A stretch of 64,000 nucleotides of DNA from Parasphingopyxis sp. (GCF_028279465.1 NZ_JANQNS010000018.1:179919-243918); one strand, 5' to 3'. Positions 37,980 to 47,136 are shown, counted from the first letter of the stretch. The notes: generated by a model not told the origin, from the letters alone. Translations and numbers: made by a program.

Positions 37980-39950
37980 GTGCTGCCGCAAATCCGGTCG
38001 AAATTCGGCGAAATGCTCGCCTGGCTTGGCCCGACGGCGAAGTTCCTGCTCGTCGCGGCCTTCTTCCTCGCGCTGTTCGTGTCGATACTGGGCTGGCAGA
38101 CGCCCTTTGTCCGCAGCGCGGAAATGGCATTGTTCAATTTACGCTATCAGACGGTGATGGGCGTCGCCGACATAGACGAGCGCCTCGTCATGATCGTCTA
38201 TAACGAAGAAACGGCCCTGGACACGGGCCGGCGCTCGCCCGTGGATCGCGCGTTGCTGGCGCGTGCACTGCCGGTAATCGATGCGATGCAGCCGCGCGCG
38301 ATCGCCATCGACATCCTGTTCGACAGCACGACCGAGGGCGACGAGGCGTTGCTGGCCGCCCTCTCGGGCGTGCAAACGCCGACATATGTCGCCGGTGTCG
38401 ATCCTGCGTTCGAGCCGTTCGCCGACACCCGACTTGCCTTCCTCGGTTCGCTCACCGCAACGCTCGGCGGCAGTAATGTAAGTTTTGCCGATGCAAGCCT
38501 GGAAACCGACAGCGACGGCGTCGTCAGACGCTGGCCGGTCGGCGAGGACCGGCCCCTGATTGCCGATTCCGTCGTTCGCGACGGCACGCCATTTGACGAT
38601 TATGGCGGGCTGATCCGCTATCGAGCGCCGATGTATGCGGATACCGCGGTCTTCGACAAATTGCCCATCGACTTTTTCACCGACCCCGAAGTGGCGCTCT
38701 TCATGGATGCACTCGTCAGGGACCGCATAGTGCTGATCGGCGTAGATTATTTCGACCTCGATCGGTTCGACGTGCCCTTTATCGACCCGGCGACGGATAC
38801 GACAACGGTATCAGGTATTGATATCCAGGCACATATGATTGCGCAGCGGCTCGACAATATTCGTTATGACGACCCGCCAGGCTGGCTTGCCGGTCTGGTG
38901 GTCATCTTCGCGATAGCATCGGCAATCGTCCTCGGCCTGTTCGTCCATAGCAAATGGCTGCATATCGCCGGCGTTATCGGCGTGCTGGCGATCTTGCTGA
39001 TCCTGCCCTTCGGCCTGCAGATGATCATACCGACGCCAACCTACGGCTTTCCCGCCGCCGGGCCGGTGCTCGGCTGGGCGCTGATTATCCTGACACTCGT
39101 CACCGTGCGCCGTTCGATCGCATGGGAGCGCGGACGCGTCGCGCAGTTCGCGCTCGCGCGCTACCTGCCGCCCGATATCGCGACCGAAATACTGGCCCGG
39201 CCCTCCGATGCCGCGCTAAGCGGCGACCGCCGCATGATCTTCACCGTGTTTACCGACATGGAAGGCTTTACCGATCTGTGCCATCGTACCGATGCAGGCG
39301 ATGTCGCCAGCCTGCTCAACGCTTATCTCGAAACGCTCTCGGCCGTGGTGATCGAACATGGCGGGACCATCGACAAATATGTCGGCGATGCGCTGGTCGC
39401 GATCTGGGGCGCGCCGATCGCGCGTGAAGATGACGGCTTGCGCGCCTATCGCGCCGCAATCGCGCTCCAACAGGCCGGCGAAGCTTTTCGCACCGATCCG
39501 CAATGGACCGACGCCAGAGTCGGCCGGACGCGCGTCGGCATGCATTATGGCGAGGCGATCGTCGGCAATTTCGGCGGCAAGGATCGCATTCAGTATACGG
39601 CGCTTGGCGATACGATGAACGTGGCGGCCCGGCTCGAGGCGGCGAACAAGGAGCTCGGCACTAAGATACTGGTCAGCGATGCCGCGATAGATCAGCTCCC
39701 GGGCAGCCAGTGCCGGACGATGGGGTCGATATTCCTTCGCGGCCGATCGACCCCGGTCATCGTGTTCGAACCGGTTCCCGACATGGATCCGGAACATTTC
39801 GATCGGCTGGAGGCGCTTCACCGCCGGGCTATGGAGGGCGATCCGAAGGCTATCGCAGAACTGCGCCAGCTCGCCCCCGAAGACGAAGCGCTGGCCTCTT
39901 TTGTCGAGCGAATGGGCCGGATCATCGAGCAACGAGAGGATACGGGTTAG
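37980..39950 (+). CDS. CHASE2-domain class III adenylate cyclase
   Basis: 656 aa. The start is a GTG at 37980 after a GGGGGG-type RBS. An N-terminal membrane helix (about residues 21-38) precedes a periplasmic CHASE2 sensor (DERLVMIVYNEETALDTGRR, RAIAIDILFD), then three membrane helices (about residues 300-375). The cytoplasmic class III cyclase domain follows, with metal Asp FTVFTDMEGFTDL and GGTIDKYVGDALVAIWGAP. It makes cAMP in response to an external signal; the signal is unknown. Located just upstream of ctrA but with its own stop and 187 bases between. Confidence 0.9.
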   Translation: MLPQIRSKFGEMLAWLGPTAKFLLVAAFFLALFVSILGWQTPFVRSAEMALFNLRYQTVMGVADIDERLVMIVYNEETALDTGRRSPVDRALLARALPVIDAMQPRAIAIDILFDSTTEGDEALLAALSGVQTPTYVAGVDPAFEPFADTRLAFLGSLTATLGGSNVSFADASLETDSDGVVRRWPVGEDRPLIADSVVRDGTPFDDYGGLIRYRAPMYADTAVFDKLPIDFFTDPEVALFMDALVRDRIVLIGVDYFDLDRFDVPFIDPATDTTTVSGIDIQAHMIAQRLDNIRYDDPPGWLAGLVVIFAIASAIVLGLFVHSKWLHIAGVIGVLAILLILPFGLQMIIPTPTYGFPAAGPVLGWALIILTLVTVRRSIAWERGRVAQFALARYLPPDIATEILARPSDAALSGDRRMIFTVFTDMEGFTDLCHRTDAGDVASLLNAYLETLSAVVIEHGGTIDKYVGDALVAIWGAPIAREDDGLRAYRAAIALQQAGEAFRTDPQWTDARVGRTRVGMHYGEAIVGNFGGKDRIQYTALGDTMNVAARLEAANKELGTKILVSDAAIDQLPGSQCRTMGSIFLRGRSTPVIVFEPVPDMDPEHFDRLEALHRRAMEGDPKAIAELRQLAPEDEALASFVERMGRIIEQREDTG

Positions 39951-40031
39951 CGTAATAACGGCTCAGAAACCCGCCTTTCCAGCGCAAAAAGCGAGTGAGT
40001 CCCAAATGTCACAGGTCCGCGACTCGTGGAG

Positions 40032-40047
40032 TTAACTGCCCTTTAAC
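40032..40047 (+). promoter_or_regulatory. perfect CtrA-binding box in the ctrA promoter
   Basis: TTAA (40032-40035), 7 bases, TTAAC (40043-40047) is an exact match to the CtrA consensus TTAA-N7-TTAAC. It lies 91 bases upstream of the ctrA ATG, so autoregulation is likely. A further TTAA half site follows at 40072. Confidence 0.8.
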
Positions 40048-40137
40048 CTTTTACGTTCATACCTCCGATGGTTAATGAATTGCACTGAGCCGTTCGGGGC
40101 GGCGTCTCGTTCGGTGCCACAAACAAGGGGTGACCTG

Positions 40138-40839
40138 ATGCGCGTGCTGCTGATCGAAGACGAGCCTACCACGGCAAAGAGCATCGAAATGATGCTGACC
40201 ACCGAAGGCTTTAACGTATACACGACCGATCTTGGCGAAGAAGGCCTCGATCTGGGCAAGCTCTATGATTACGATATCATATTGCTCGACCTGAACCTGC
40301 CGGACATGCACGGCTATGACGTGCTCAAGAAGCTGCGCCTTTCGAAGGTGCAGACGCCGGTCCTGATCCTCTCCGGCATTGCCGAAATGGATAGCAAGGT
40401 CCGCAGCTTCGGCTTCGGCGCCGACGATTATGTCACCAAGCCCTTCCATCGCGAAGAGCTGGTCGCTCGCATCCATGCCGTGGTACGCCGCTCCAAGGGT
40501 CACAGCCAGTCGGTCATCAAGACGGGCAAGCTCGCCGTCAATCTCGACGCCAAGACCGTCGAAGTGGACGGCAACCGCGTCCATCTGACGGGCAAGGAAT
40601 ATGCGATGCTCGAGCTGCTTTCGCTGCGCAAGGGCACGACGCTCACGAAAGAAATGTTCCTCAACCATCTGTATGGGGGCATGGACGAGCCGGAACTCAA
40701 GATCATCGACGTTTTCATCTGCAAGCTGCGCAAGAAGCTCAGCCTTGCCTCGGGCGGCGAAAATTACATCGAAACGGTATGGGGCCGTGGCTATGTGCTA
40801 CGCGACCCGGTGGAAGAAGAACAGGCGCAAGTCGCCTGA
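40138..40839 (+). CDS. ctrA: cell-cycle response regulator CtrA
   Basis: An OmpR-class master regulator of alphaproteobacterial cell cycle, motility or envelope functions. 233 aa from ATG 40138 after AAGGGG. Receiver: [20 protein letters not shown] with phosphoacceptor Asp51 in [15 protein letters not shown] and the KPF near residue 100. C-terminal winged helix: [17 protein letters not shown] and [13 protein letters not shown], ending [20 protein letters not shown]. It carries a consensus CtrA box upstream. The terminator at 40897 follows. Confidence 0.96.
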   Translation: MRVLLIEDEPTTAKSIEMMLTTEGFNVYTTDLGEEGLDLGKLYDYDIILLDLNLPDMHGYDVLKKLRLSKVQTPVLILSGIAEMDSKVRSFGFGADDYVTKPFHREELVARIHAVVRRSKGHSQSVIKTGKLAVNLDAKTVEVDGNRVHLTGKEYAMLELLSLRKGTTLTKEMFLNHLYGGMDEPELKIIDVFICKLRKKLSLASGGENYIETVWGRGYVLRDPVEEEQAQVA

Positions 40840-40896
40840 CCTCCACCCGCCGACCCAGACTTCAGGGCGGGGTTTCCAAATCCTGGTAAAAGGGGC

Positions 40897-40931
40897 GAGG
40901 CCGCGGCAGGAAACTGCCGCGGCCTCTTTTT
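40897..40931 (+). terminator. intrinsic terminator after ctrA
   Basis: A perfect 13-bp stem (40897-40909 / 40914-40926) with a GAAA tetraloop is followed by TTTTT. Confidence 0.95.
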
Positions 40932-40942
40932 ATTTGTTTTTG

Positions 40943-41047
40943 TTTGTCAGAATTTCCCTATCGGAAAATCGCGGCGCCGGGAGTTTGTTTGTCAGACTCA
41001 ACCTGACGGTTGAGCGCGGCACCGAGGCGTAGCCGAGGTCTGACAAA
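40943..41047 (+). repeat. TTTGTCAGA hairpin-family element, copy B (two units)
   Basis: Unit B1 (40943-40978): TTTGTCAGA, arms ATTTCCC / GGAAAAT with loop TATC (one mismatch), box CGCGGCGCC. Unit B2 (40988-41047): TTTGTCAGA, perfect arms CTCAACC / GGTTGAG with loop TGAC, box CGCGGCACC, then GAGGCGTAGCCGAGG and the right end TCTGACAAA. It lies between the convergent ctrA and SDR genes, just after the ctrA terminator. Confidence 0.9.
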
Positions 41048-41833
41048 CTACGCGTTCTTGATCGTCAACCCGCCATCTACGGGGATCACAGCCCCGGTGA
41101 GGAAACTCGCCGCGGGCAGGACGCAGGAGAGCGTCATATGCGCGACTTCCTCGGGGATGCCGTAACGCCGCATCGGCACGCGGCGTTTCGCGTAGATCGT
41201 CTTATGCTCTTCGGGGATCGCATCGGTGATCCCGGTCCGGATCGGGCCGGGGCAGACGCAGTTCACGGTGATCCCCTCCCGCCCGAGATCGACGGCGAGA
41301 CCGCGGGTGAGGCCGATCACGCCGTGCTTGGCGGCAACATAGGGGCTGTTGCCCGGCGTGGCGCCGAGCCCTTCGGTTGAGGCGATGTTGACGATGCGCG
41401 GGCTGTCCGACTGCCTCAGATGCGGGAGCGCGGCCCGGATCATCCGCTGATGCGCCGAGAGCATGACCGCGAGCGTTGGACCCCAGCTATCTTCGTAGCT
41501 TTGCTCGGCAATATCGGCGGGGATCGCGAAGCCGGCATTGTTGACGAGGATATCGATCCCACCGAACCGCTCGGCCGCTTCACCGACAACGCGCGTGATG
41601 GCATCCGGATCGGACACATCGAGCGCCCATGCCGCCGCTTCGCCCGAAACGTCTGCCTCGGCGATCTCTTCCGCCACCCTATCACAAGCGTCCTGCTTCA
41701 GATCGGTGACGGCAACCTTCGCACCTTCGGCCGCGAACAGATGCGCGGTTGCGCGCCCCATGCCGCTGGCGGCGCCGGTGACGATCGCGACTTTGCCGGC
41801 GATCGACCGGCTCAAGGACTGATAGGGTTCCAT
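41048..41833 (-). CDS. short-chain dehydrogenase/reductase
   Basis: A classical SDR, 261 aa. NAD(P)-binding TGAASGMGRATA, NNAG in DILVNNAGFAIP, catalytic Ser in IVNIASTEG, Tyr and Lys in SPYVAAKHG. The Asp in VAVTDLKQD after β2 suggests NAD(H) preference. It ends GGLTIKNA. It lies 32 bases downstream of the PhyH-type dioxygenase gene on the same strand, which may feed it an alcohol substrate (inference). Confidence 0.9.
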   Translation of the reverse strand: MEPYQSLSRSIAGKVAIVTGAASGMGRATAHLFAAEGAKVAVTDLKQDACDRVAEEIAEADVSGEAAAWALDVSDPDAITRVVGEAAERFGGIDILVNNAGFAIPADIAEQSYEDSWGPTLAVMLSAHQRMIRAALPHLRQSDSPRIVNIASTEGLGATPGNSPYVAAKHGVIGLTRGLAVDLGREGITVNCVCPGPIRTGITDAIPEEHKTIYAKRRVPMRRYGIPEEVAHMTLSCVLPAASFLTGAVIPVDGGLTIKNA

Positions 41834-41865
41834 CGCTTACTCCCGGCTGTCGATATGGTGGCGGC

Positions 41866-42768
41866 TTACCCGCCGAGCGTGCCTTCGCGCGAGCGCTGGG
41901 TCACCTGATCGTAGAGATCATCGCCCCAGCCAGCGGCTTTCTCGCCGAACAGGAAATCGGGCGGCACGACTTCCGGCCCCTCGCCGGGCGGCAGGGGCGG
42001 CGTATAATAGCCGAGCGCGTAACTCCCCATCGCATAGCCGAGCAGCGCCTGCAGTTCGGGATCGAAATCCTTGGCGATGTCCGGCGGACAGGAGAGATAC
42101 TGGTTTTCCTCCTGCCGCAGCCAGCCCAGCGCATAGGTGATGTTGAGGCCCATCCGGTCCGCGCCGGAATTGTTCGCGCCGCCGCCATGGATGACGCTGC
42201 CCGAATAGACGAGCACCGAGCCCGCATCCATCTCGGCCCAGGTCAGCTCGTCCTCGGTGGGGAGGCGCGTATCGTCTTCCCAGAGATTGCTGCCGGGCGC
42301 GACCTGCGTCGCGCCATTTTCGAAGGTGAAATCGGTGACCGCCCAGATCGTGTTGAGCTGCGGCTCGATCACGCGCTGCAGATAGCCGCCCCAGGCCAGC
42401 CGGTCGCGGTGGAGCGGCTGGACGCCCTGCCCGTCCCGGATGCGGATAAGCTGGGTTAGATGGAGCTGGAAGCGATCGCAAAAGGGCAGCAGGAATTTCT
42501 CGCAGGCGCCGAGGATCGTGCTGTTGGTGACCAGCTCCCGGCATGCCTGTGACCGCGCGACCAGCGCGCCGGTGCGCGTCGTCTTGCGCCCGGTAAAATC
42601 GTCGCGCCCGAGCTCGGTCGCCTCGACATAGGGCATAATCTCATCGGTCAGCCGCTTCAGCTGATCGCCCTGCATCAGCCCGTCAACAATTACCGCGCCC
42701 TGCTCGGCGAGCAATCGCGAAATTCCCTCCGGCGCCACACTGGCATCGACATGCGTGATTGCGGTCAT
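41866..42768 (-). CDS. phytanoyl-CoA dioxygenase (PhyH) family protein
   Basis: A Fe(II)/2-oxoglutarate-dependent hydroxylase, 300 aa. The start is ATG 42768 after GGAGAGG. Iron ligands are the HxD in PLHRDRLAW and the distal His in SVIHGGGANNSG; a likely 2-oxoglutarate Arg lies a few residues later (ADRMGLNITYALGWLR). Substrate unknown. Co-oriented with the SDR gene downstream. Confidence 0.85.
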   Translation of the reverse strand: MTAITHVDASVAPEGISRLLAEQGAVIVDGLMQGDQLKRLTDEIMPYVEATELGRDDFTGRKTTRTGALVARSQACRELVTNSTILGACEKFLLPFCDRFQLHLTQLIRIRDGQGVQPLHRDRLAWGGYLQRVIEPQLNTIWAVTDFTFENGATQVAPGSNLWEDDTRLPTEDELTWAEMDAGSVLVYSGSVIHGGGANNSGADRMGLNITYALGWLRQEENQYLSCPPDIAKDFDPELQALLGYAMGSYALGYYTPPLPPGEGPEVVPPDFLFGEKAAGWGDDLYDQVTQRSREGTLGG

Positions 42769-42887
42769 CGATCCTCTCCTATCTGTGCTCATCCTAACCC
42801 AAATGGTCCGAAACCGAAATGCGTTCGGGGCAGCGGAACGCCTGTAGTTGAACCAAGGCGGCCGCTCGTGCATTGTTACATCACAGC

Positions 42888-44333
42888 ATGTCAAAACGGT
42901 TTTTCGACGAGATTTGGGGGCATAGCCGCGGGCGCAAACCGCGGCCGGGTTTCGAGTCCATCGCCCGCTGGATCCGCGAAACGCCGAAAAAGGAGTTGCG
43001 CCGGCGGCAGGACTCCGCCGAGGCCGCGTTCCGCCAGCTCGGCATCACCTTCAACGTCTATAGCGAAGAGGAACAGGCCGAGCGGATCATCCCGTTCGAT
43101 ATCATCCCGCGCGTCTTTACCGCAGAGGAATGGCAATCGCTGTCCGAGGGACTGGAGCAGCGGGTCACGGCGCTCAACATGTTCCTCGACGATGTTTATG
43201 GCGAGCGCAAAATCCTCGCCGACGGCGTCGTCCCCTCCGATCTCGTCCTGTGCAATCCCGGCTTCACGCCCGTCGTCAACGGCCATCGCCCGCCGCACGG
43301 CGTTTATGCGCATATCTGCGGCATCGATATGGTGCGTACGGGGCCGGACGAGTTTCTCGTGCTCGAAGACAATGCCCGCACGCCGTCCGGCGTCTCTTAC
43401 ATGCTCGAGAACCGCGAGGCGATGCTCAGGCTCTGCCCCGAACTGTTCGAAGCCTTCGAGGTCGAGCCGGTGGACGGCTATACCGATGCCCTGCGCGCGA
43501 TGATGCAGGCGGTCGCGCCGGAAAGCGCGCCGGGCAATCCGTGCTGCGTGCTGCTGACGCCCGGCCATTTCAACAGCGCCTTTTACGAACACAGCTTTCT
43601 CGCCGACAATGTCGGGATCGAACTGGTCGAGGCGGCGGACCTTGTTGTCGATGACGATATCGTCTGGATGCGGACGATCGAGGGCCGCAAGCGCGTCGAC
43701 GTCATCTATCGGCGCATCGACGATGATTTTCTCGATCCGCTGATCTTCCGCCCCGATTCCATGCTCGGCGTGCCGGGGCTGATGGCGGCCTATTTCGCCG
43801 GCAATGTCACGCTGATCAACGCTCCGGGCGGCGGGATATCGGACGACAAGGCGATCTATTCCTTCATGCCCGAAATCGTAAAATATTATTCGGGCGAGGA
43901 GGCGAAACTGCCCAATGTCGAGACCTGGCGCTGCCGCGAGCCCGATGCGCTCCAATATACGCTCGACAATCTCGCCGACCTCGTCGTCAAGAAAGTCGAC
44001 GGATCGGGCGGCTATGGCATGCTCGTCGGCCCGACCTCGACCAGCGAGGAGATCGAGGAGTTCCGCGCTGCGCTGAAGGACAATCCGGACGGCTATATCG
44101 CCCAGCCGACGCTCGACCTATCGACCGTCCCGACACTCACTGAGAAGGGTGCCAAGGGCCGCCATGTCGATTTCCGCCCCTTCGTGCTCTCCGACGGCCA
44201 GAAGGTGACGACCGTGCCGGGCGGGCTGACGCGTGTGGCGCTGCGCGAGGGCTCACTCGTCGTCAATTCGAGCCAAGGCGGCGGGACCAAGGACAGCCTC
44301 GTCCTGCGCCCCGAAAGCGAGCAACCCAGCTGA
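42888..44333 (+). CDS. circularly permuted ATP-grasp type 2 protein (DUF404/DUF407)
   Basis: A predicted ATP-dependent carboxylate-amine ligase. 481 aa from ATG 42888 (MSKRFFDEIWGHSRGRKPRP); a TTG 15 bases upstream is rejected. Recognisable parts: DDVYGERKILADGVVP, EFLVLEDNARTPSGVSYMLE, NAPGGGISDDKAIYSFMPEI, LVVKKVDGSGGYGMLVGP and the late GLTRVALREGSLVVNSSQGG. It shares one base with the alpha-E gene (TGATG) and starts the cluster that includes Anbu. In this family of clusters it is proposed to build a peptide or modify a protein; the substrate is unknown. Confidence 0.9.
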   Translation: MSKRFFDEIWGHSRGRKPRPGFESIARWIRETPKKELRRRQDSAEAAFRQLGITFNVYSEEEQAERIIPFDIIPRVFTAEEWQSLSEGLEQRVTALNMFLDDVYGERKILADGVVPSDLVLCNPGFTPVVNGHRPPHGVYAHICGIDMVRTGPDEFLVLEDNARTPSGVSYMLENREAMLRLCPELFEAFEVEPVDGYTDALRAMMQAVAPESAPGNPCCVLLTPGHFNSAFYEHSFLADNVGIELVEAADLVVDDDIVWMRTIEGRKRVDVIYRRIDDDFLDPLIFRPDSMLGVPGLMAAYFAGNVTLINAPGGGISDDKAIYSFMPEIVKYYSGEEAKLPNVETWRCREPDALQYTLDNLADLVVKKVDGSGGYGMLVGPTSTSEEIEEFRAALKDNPDGYIAQPTLDLSTVPTLTEKGAKGRHVDFRPFVLSDGQKVTTVPGGLTRVALREGSLVVNSSQGGGTKDSLVLRPESEQPS

Positions 44334-45268
44334 TGCTCGCGCGTACCGCCTCCTATCTCTATTGGATCGGCCGCTATATGGAGCGCGCTGAATTCACCGC
44401 CCGGCTGATCGAGGCGACCGTGCGATTGGACGCCCTCTCCGCCCGGCCCGCCGGCGAAGGCGCCTGGTCCAGCGCGCTGGCAGTGGCGGCCGCAAGCCAT
44501 GATTTCGAACAGACCGGCGAGACGATCACACCGAGCAATGTCGCCAATTATCTGACCTTTTCCGAGGACAATCCGAACTCGCTCCGCAACTGTCTTTACA
44601 ATGCCCGGATGAATGCGCGCGCCGTGCGCACGGCGCTGACCCGGGAAGGCTGGGAGTCGATCAATCGCGCCTGGCTCAATATTGACGGGCGGAGCGCGGT
44701 CGGCAGCGCGCAGGGGACGATCAACCTGCTCGAAGCCCTGATCGCCGAAAATCGCGGCTTCGAAGGCGCGCTGCATCGCATGCTGCGGCAGGAAAGCTTC
44801 TATTTCCTGATGCTCGGCGAAAGTATCGAACGCACGGACAACACGGCCCGCCTGATCGACGTGAAATATCACATCATCCTGCCCGAGGGCGAAGAAGTGG
44901 GCGGGCTCGTCGATCGCGACCAATGGGGCACGATCCTGCAGACCGTTTCCGCAAACACGGCCTTTCGCTGGCTCTATCGCGACGGGCTTTCGGCCCGCAA
45001 CGTGCTCGAAATGCTGATCCTGCGCCGCGAACTGCCACGCTCGATCGCCGCGACCGTCGACGATACCGTCGAGCTGCTCGCCGATCTCGGCCGGCTTACC
45101 GGTTTTCAGGGCGAGGCCGACCGCATGGCGCGGCTGCGGCAAAGACGGATCGCCGCGACGAACATCCGCGAGATTATCGGCGGCGGGCTGCACGAATATC
45201 TCGAAGCCTTTATCGAGGAAAACCGCTTGCTGAGTCAGGCGATCACCAAACAGTTCCGGTTCGACTGA
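44333..45268 (+). CDS. alpha-E domain protein (DUF403)
   Basis: 311-aa all-helical protein, MLARTASYLYWIGRYMERAE, with the repeated helical signature also seen in EDNPNSLRNCLYNARMNARA and LGESIERTDNTARLIDVKYH. No catalytic residues identified. Alpha-E proteins occur almost only beside circularly permuted ATP-grasp and transglutaminase genes and probably form a complex with the ligase. Overlaps it by one base. The 28-bp palindrome follows. Confidence 0.9.
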   Translation: MLARTASYLYWIGRYMERAEFTARLIEATVRLDALSARPAGEGAWSSALAVAAASHDFEQTGETITPSNVANYLTFSEDNPNSLRNCLYNARMNARAVRTALTREGWESINRAWLNIDGRSAVGSAQGTINLLEALIAENRGFEGALHRMLRQESFYFLMLGESIERTDNTARLIDVKYHIILPEGEEVGGLVDRDQWGTILQTVSANTAFRWLYRDGLSARNVLEMLILRRELPRSIAATVDDTVELLADLGRLTGFQGEADRMARLRQRRIAATNIREIIGGGLHEYLEAFIEENRLLSQAITKQFRFD

Positions 45269-45305
45269 CGGCAATGGTCGTGTTGGCGATACCGCTTTGA
45301 ACTTA

Positions 45306-45377
45306 CCGTTAGTCCTGAGCCTGTCGAAGGACGTCTATCGGCGGAGAAGCGTCCTTCGACAGGCTCAGGACTAACGG
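45306..45377. repeat. 28-bp perfect inverted repeat in the Anbu cluster
   Basis: Left arm 45306-45333 begins CCGTTAGTCCTGAGCCTGTC. Right arm 45350-45377 ends ACAGGCTCAGGACTAACGG. The arms are exact reverse complements with a 16-base loop. A partial relative of one arm lies at 4073-4098. It interrupts the operon between the alpha-E and transglutaminase genes, and would form a very stable RNA hairpin. Confidence 0.95.
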
Positions 45378-45436
45378 ATTGGAATTTGGAACCTCTAGCG
45401 CAACACTAAACATATTCTATTCGACGGATTTGCATC

Positions 45437-46261
45437 ATGCATCTGAATATCGATCACCGCACCGATTATGCGTTCAGCGAGCCGCAGCGCCGGCTCGTCC
45501 AGCTGCTGCGGATGACGCCGGTGAATTTTGCCGCGCAGACCGTGATGAACTGGCATATCGATGTCGATTGCGACGCCCGGCTGCGCAGCCATCGCGACGG
45601 CTTCGGCAATCGGGTGACCATGCTCTACATCGACGGCCCGGTCGAAAATGTCGCGCTGACCGTATCGGGCGAGGTGCTGACCGACGACCGATCCGGCATG
45701 GTCGAAGACGCGCCGGAGCCCCTGCCCGCCCAGGCCTTTCTGCGCGCCACCCCGTTGAGCCGCGCCGACGACGCGATCCGCACCTTCGCCGCCGATGTCG
45801 CTTCGGCCAAGTCCGACCCGCTCGAACGCATGCACCTGCTGATGCAGCGCTTGCTCGAACAAATTCGCTTCGAGCCGACGCTCGACGCGGTCGAGCGCGA
45901 CGCGGCAACGGCCTTCGCGGCGAACAAGGGCGTATGCCAGGATCATGCCCATATCTTCTGCGCGGCCGCCCGGTCGATGGGCATTCCGGCGCGCTATATC
46001 TCCGGCCATCTGTTCCGCCGCGACGGCGCCGAGGAGCAGGAAGCGAGCCATGCCTGGGCCGAGGCCTATCTGCCCGATATCGGCTGGACGGGTTTCGACC
46101 CGGCGAACGGGATCGGCCCCGACGATGCCTATATCCGCGTCGCCTGCGGCCTCGATTATCGCGATGCCGCGCCGGTCGCCGGCCTGCGTATCGGCGGCGG
46201 CGATGAGTCCCTTTCGGTCGATGTCCGGGTCACGCAGGCGCAAAGACAGAGCCAGAATTGA
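45437..46261 (+). CDS. transglutaminase-like cysteine peptidase of the Anbu cluster
   Basis: 274-aa transglutaminase-family protein with the catalytic triad C167 (GVCQDHAH), H205 (ASHAWAEAYL) and D221 (TGFDPANG). The N-terminal part is the bacterial transglutaminase-like N-domain (MHLNIDHRTDYAFSEPQRRL). It is likely to act as a peptidase or amidase. It lies between the alpha-E and anbu genes. Confidence 0.92.
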   Translation: MHLNIDHRTDYAFSEPQRRLVQLLRMTPVNFAAQTVMNWHIDVDCDARLRSHRDGFGNRVTMLYIDGPVENVALTVSGEVLTDDRSGMVEDAPEPLPAQAFLRATPLSRADDAIRTFAADVASAKSDPLERMHLLMQRLLEQIRFEPTLDAVERDAATAFAANKGVCQDHAHIFCAAARSMGIPARYISGHLFRRDGAEEQEASHAWAEAYLPDIGWTGFDPANGIGPDDAYIRVACGLDYRDAAPVAGLRIGGGDESLSVDVRVTQAQRQSQN

Positions 46262-46368
46262 CGGCCCGCCGGCGATTCTCCGATCCACATATCGGCGCAG
46301 ATTGAGGCTATCCGAAACCGCTCTTCCCCGCTAACCGCTTATCGCTCGAACATGGCGGCCGGATTCGC

Positions 46369-47124
46369 ATGACCTATTGCCTTGGAATGTTGCTGAAAGA
46401 CGGGTTGGTGATGATCGCCGACACGCGCACCAATGCCGGCGTCGACAATATCTCCTCATACAAAAAGCTACATATCCTCGAACAGAGCGACGACCGCACG
46501 ATCATCGCCTGCACGGCGGGCAATCTGTCGGTCACCCAATCGGCCTTCGCGCTGTTGAAAGAGGGGTTGGAAGAAGATGAGGACAGCAGCGGCCCGCGTT
46601 TCCCGGCCGATATGCCCAATATGCACCGGGTGGCGGGGCTTGTCGGCGAAGCGCTGCAGATATCGCGCGAAGAGATCAAGGAAACGGCCGGCGAAGACAG
46701 CCAATATAGTTTTTCCGGATCGATGCTGCTCGGCGGACGGTTCAAGGGCCGGCCCCTGCGGCTCTATCACATCTACAAGGAAGGCAATTTCATCAGTTGC
46801 CAGCCCGACCGGCCCTTCATGCAGATCGGCGAAACCAAATATGGGAAGCCCATTCTCGACCGCGCGCTCGAATTTGAAACCCCGCTCGACGATGCGGTGA
46901 AAACGGGGCTGGTCTCGTTCGATTCGACGATGCGCTCCAATCTCAGCGTCGGCCGGCCGCTCGACATCGCAATCCTGCCCACGGACGAACGCACGCCCGC
47001 CCTGTTCCGGCGGATCGAGCAGACCGACGAATATTTCAACATGCTGTCCGCGCAATGGGCCATTGCGATCGCCGAGGCGCGCGCCGCACTGCCCTTGCCG
47101 CCCTTTATGAAAGAGGTCGAATAG
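46369..47124 (+). CDS. anbu: Anbu (proteasome-like Ntn-hydrolase)
   Basis: A relative of HslV and the 20S proteasome. 251 aa, beginning MTYCLGMLLKDGLVMIADTR with the expected catalytic Thr2 after Met removal and the signature DTRTNAGVDNISSYKKLHIL. The end is normal (LPLPPFMKEVE). It forms a cluster with ATP-grasp, alpha-E and transglutaminase proteins, ends 12 bases from the convergent bpt gene, and is usually not near a Clp/AAA unfoldase; none is seen here. Confidence 0.92.
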   Translation: MTYCLGMLLKDGLVMIADTRTNAGVDNISSYKKLHILEQSDDRTIIACTAGNLSVTQSAFALLKEGLEEDEDSSGPRFPADMPNMHRVAGLVGEALQISREEIKETAGEDSQYSFSGSMLLGGRFKGRPLRLYHIYKEGNFISCQPDRPFMQIGETKYGKPILDRALEFETPLDDAVKTGLVSFDSTMRSNLSVGRPLDIAILPTDERTPALFRRIEQTDEYFNMLSAQWAIAIAEARAALPLPPFMKEVE

Positions 47125-47136
47125 CCGCGACCGGCG

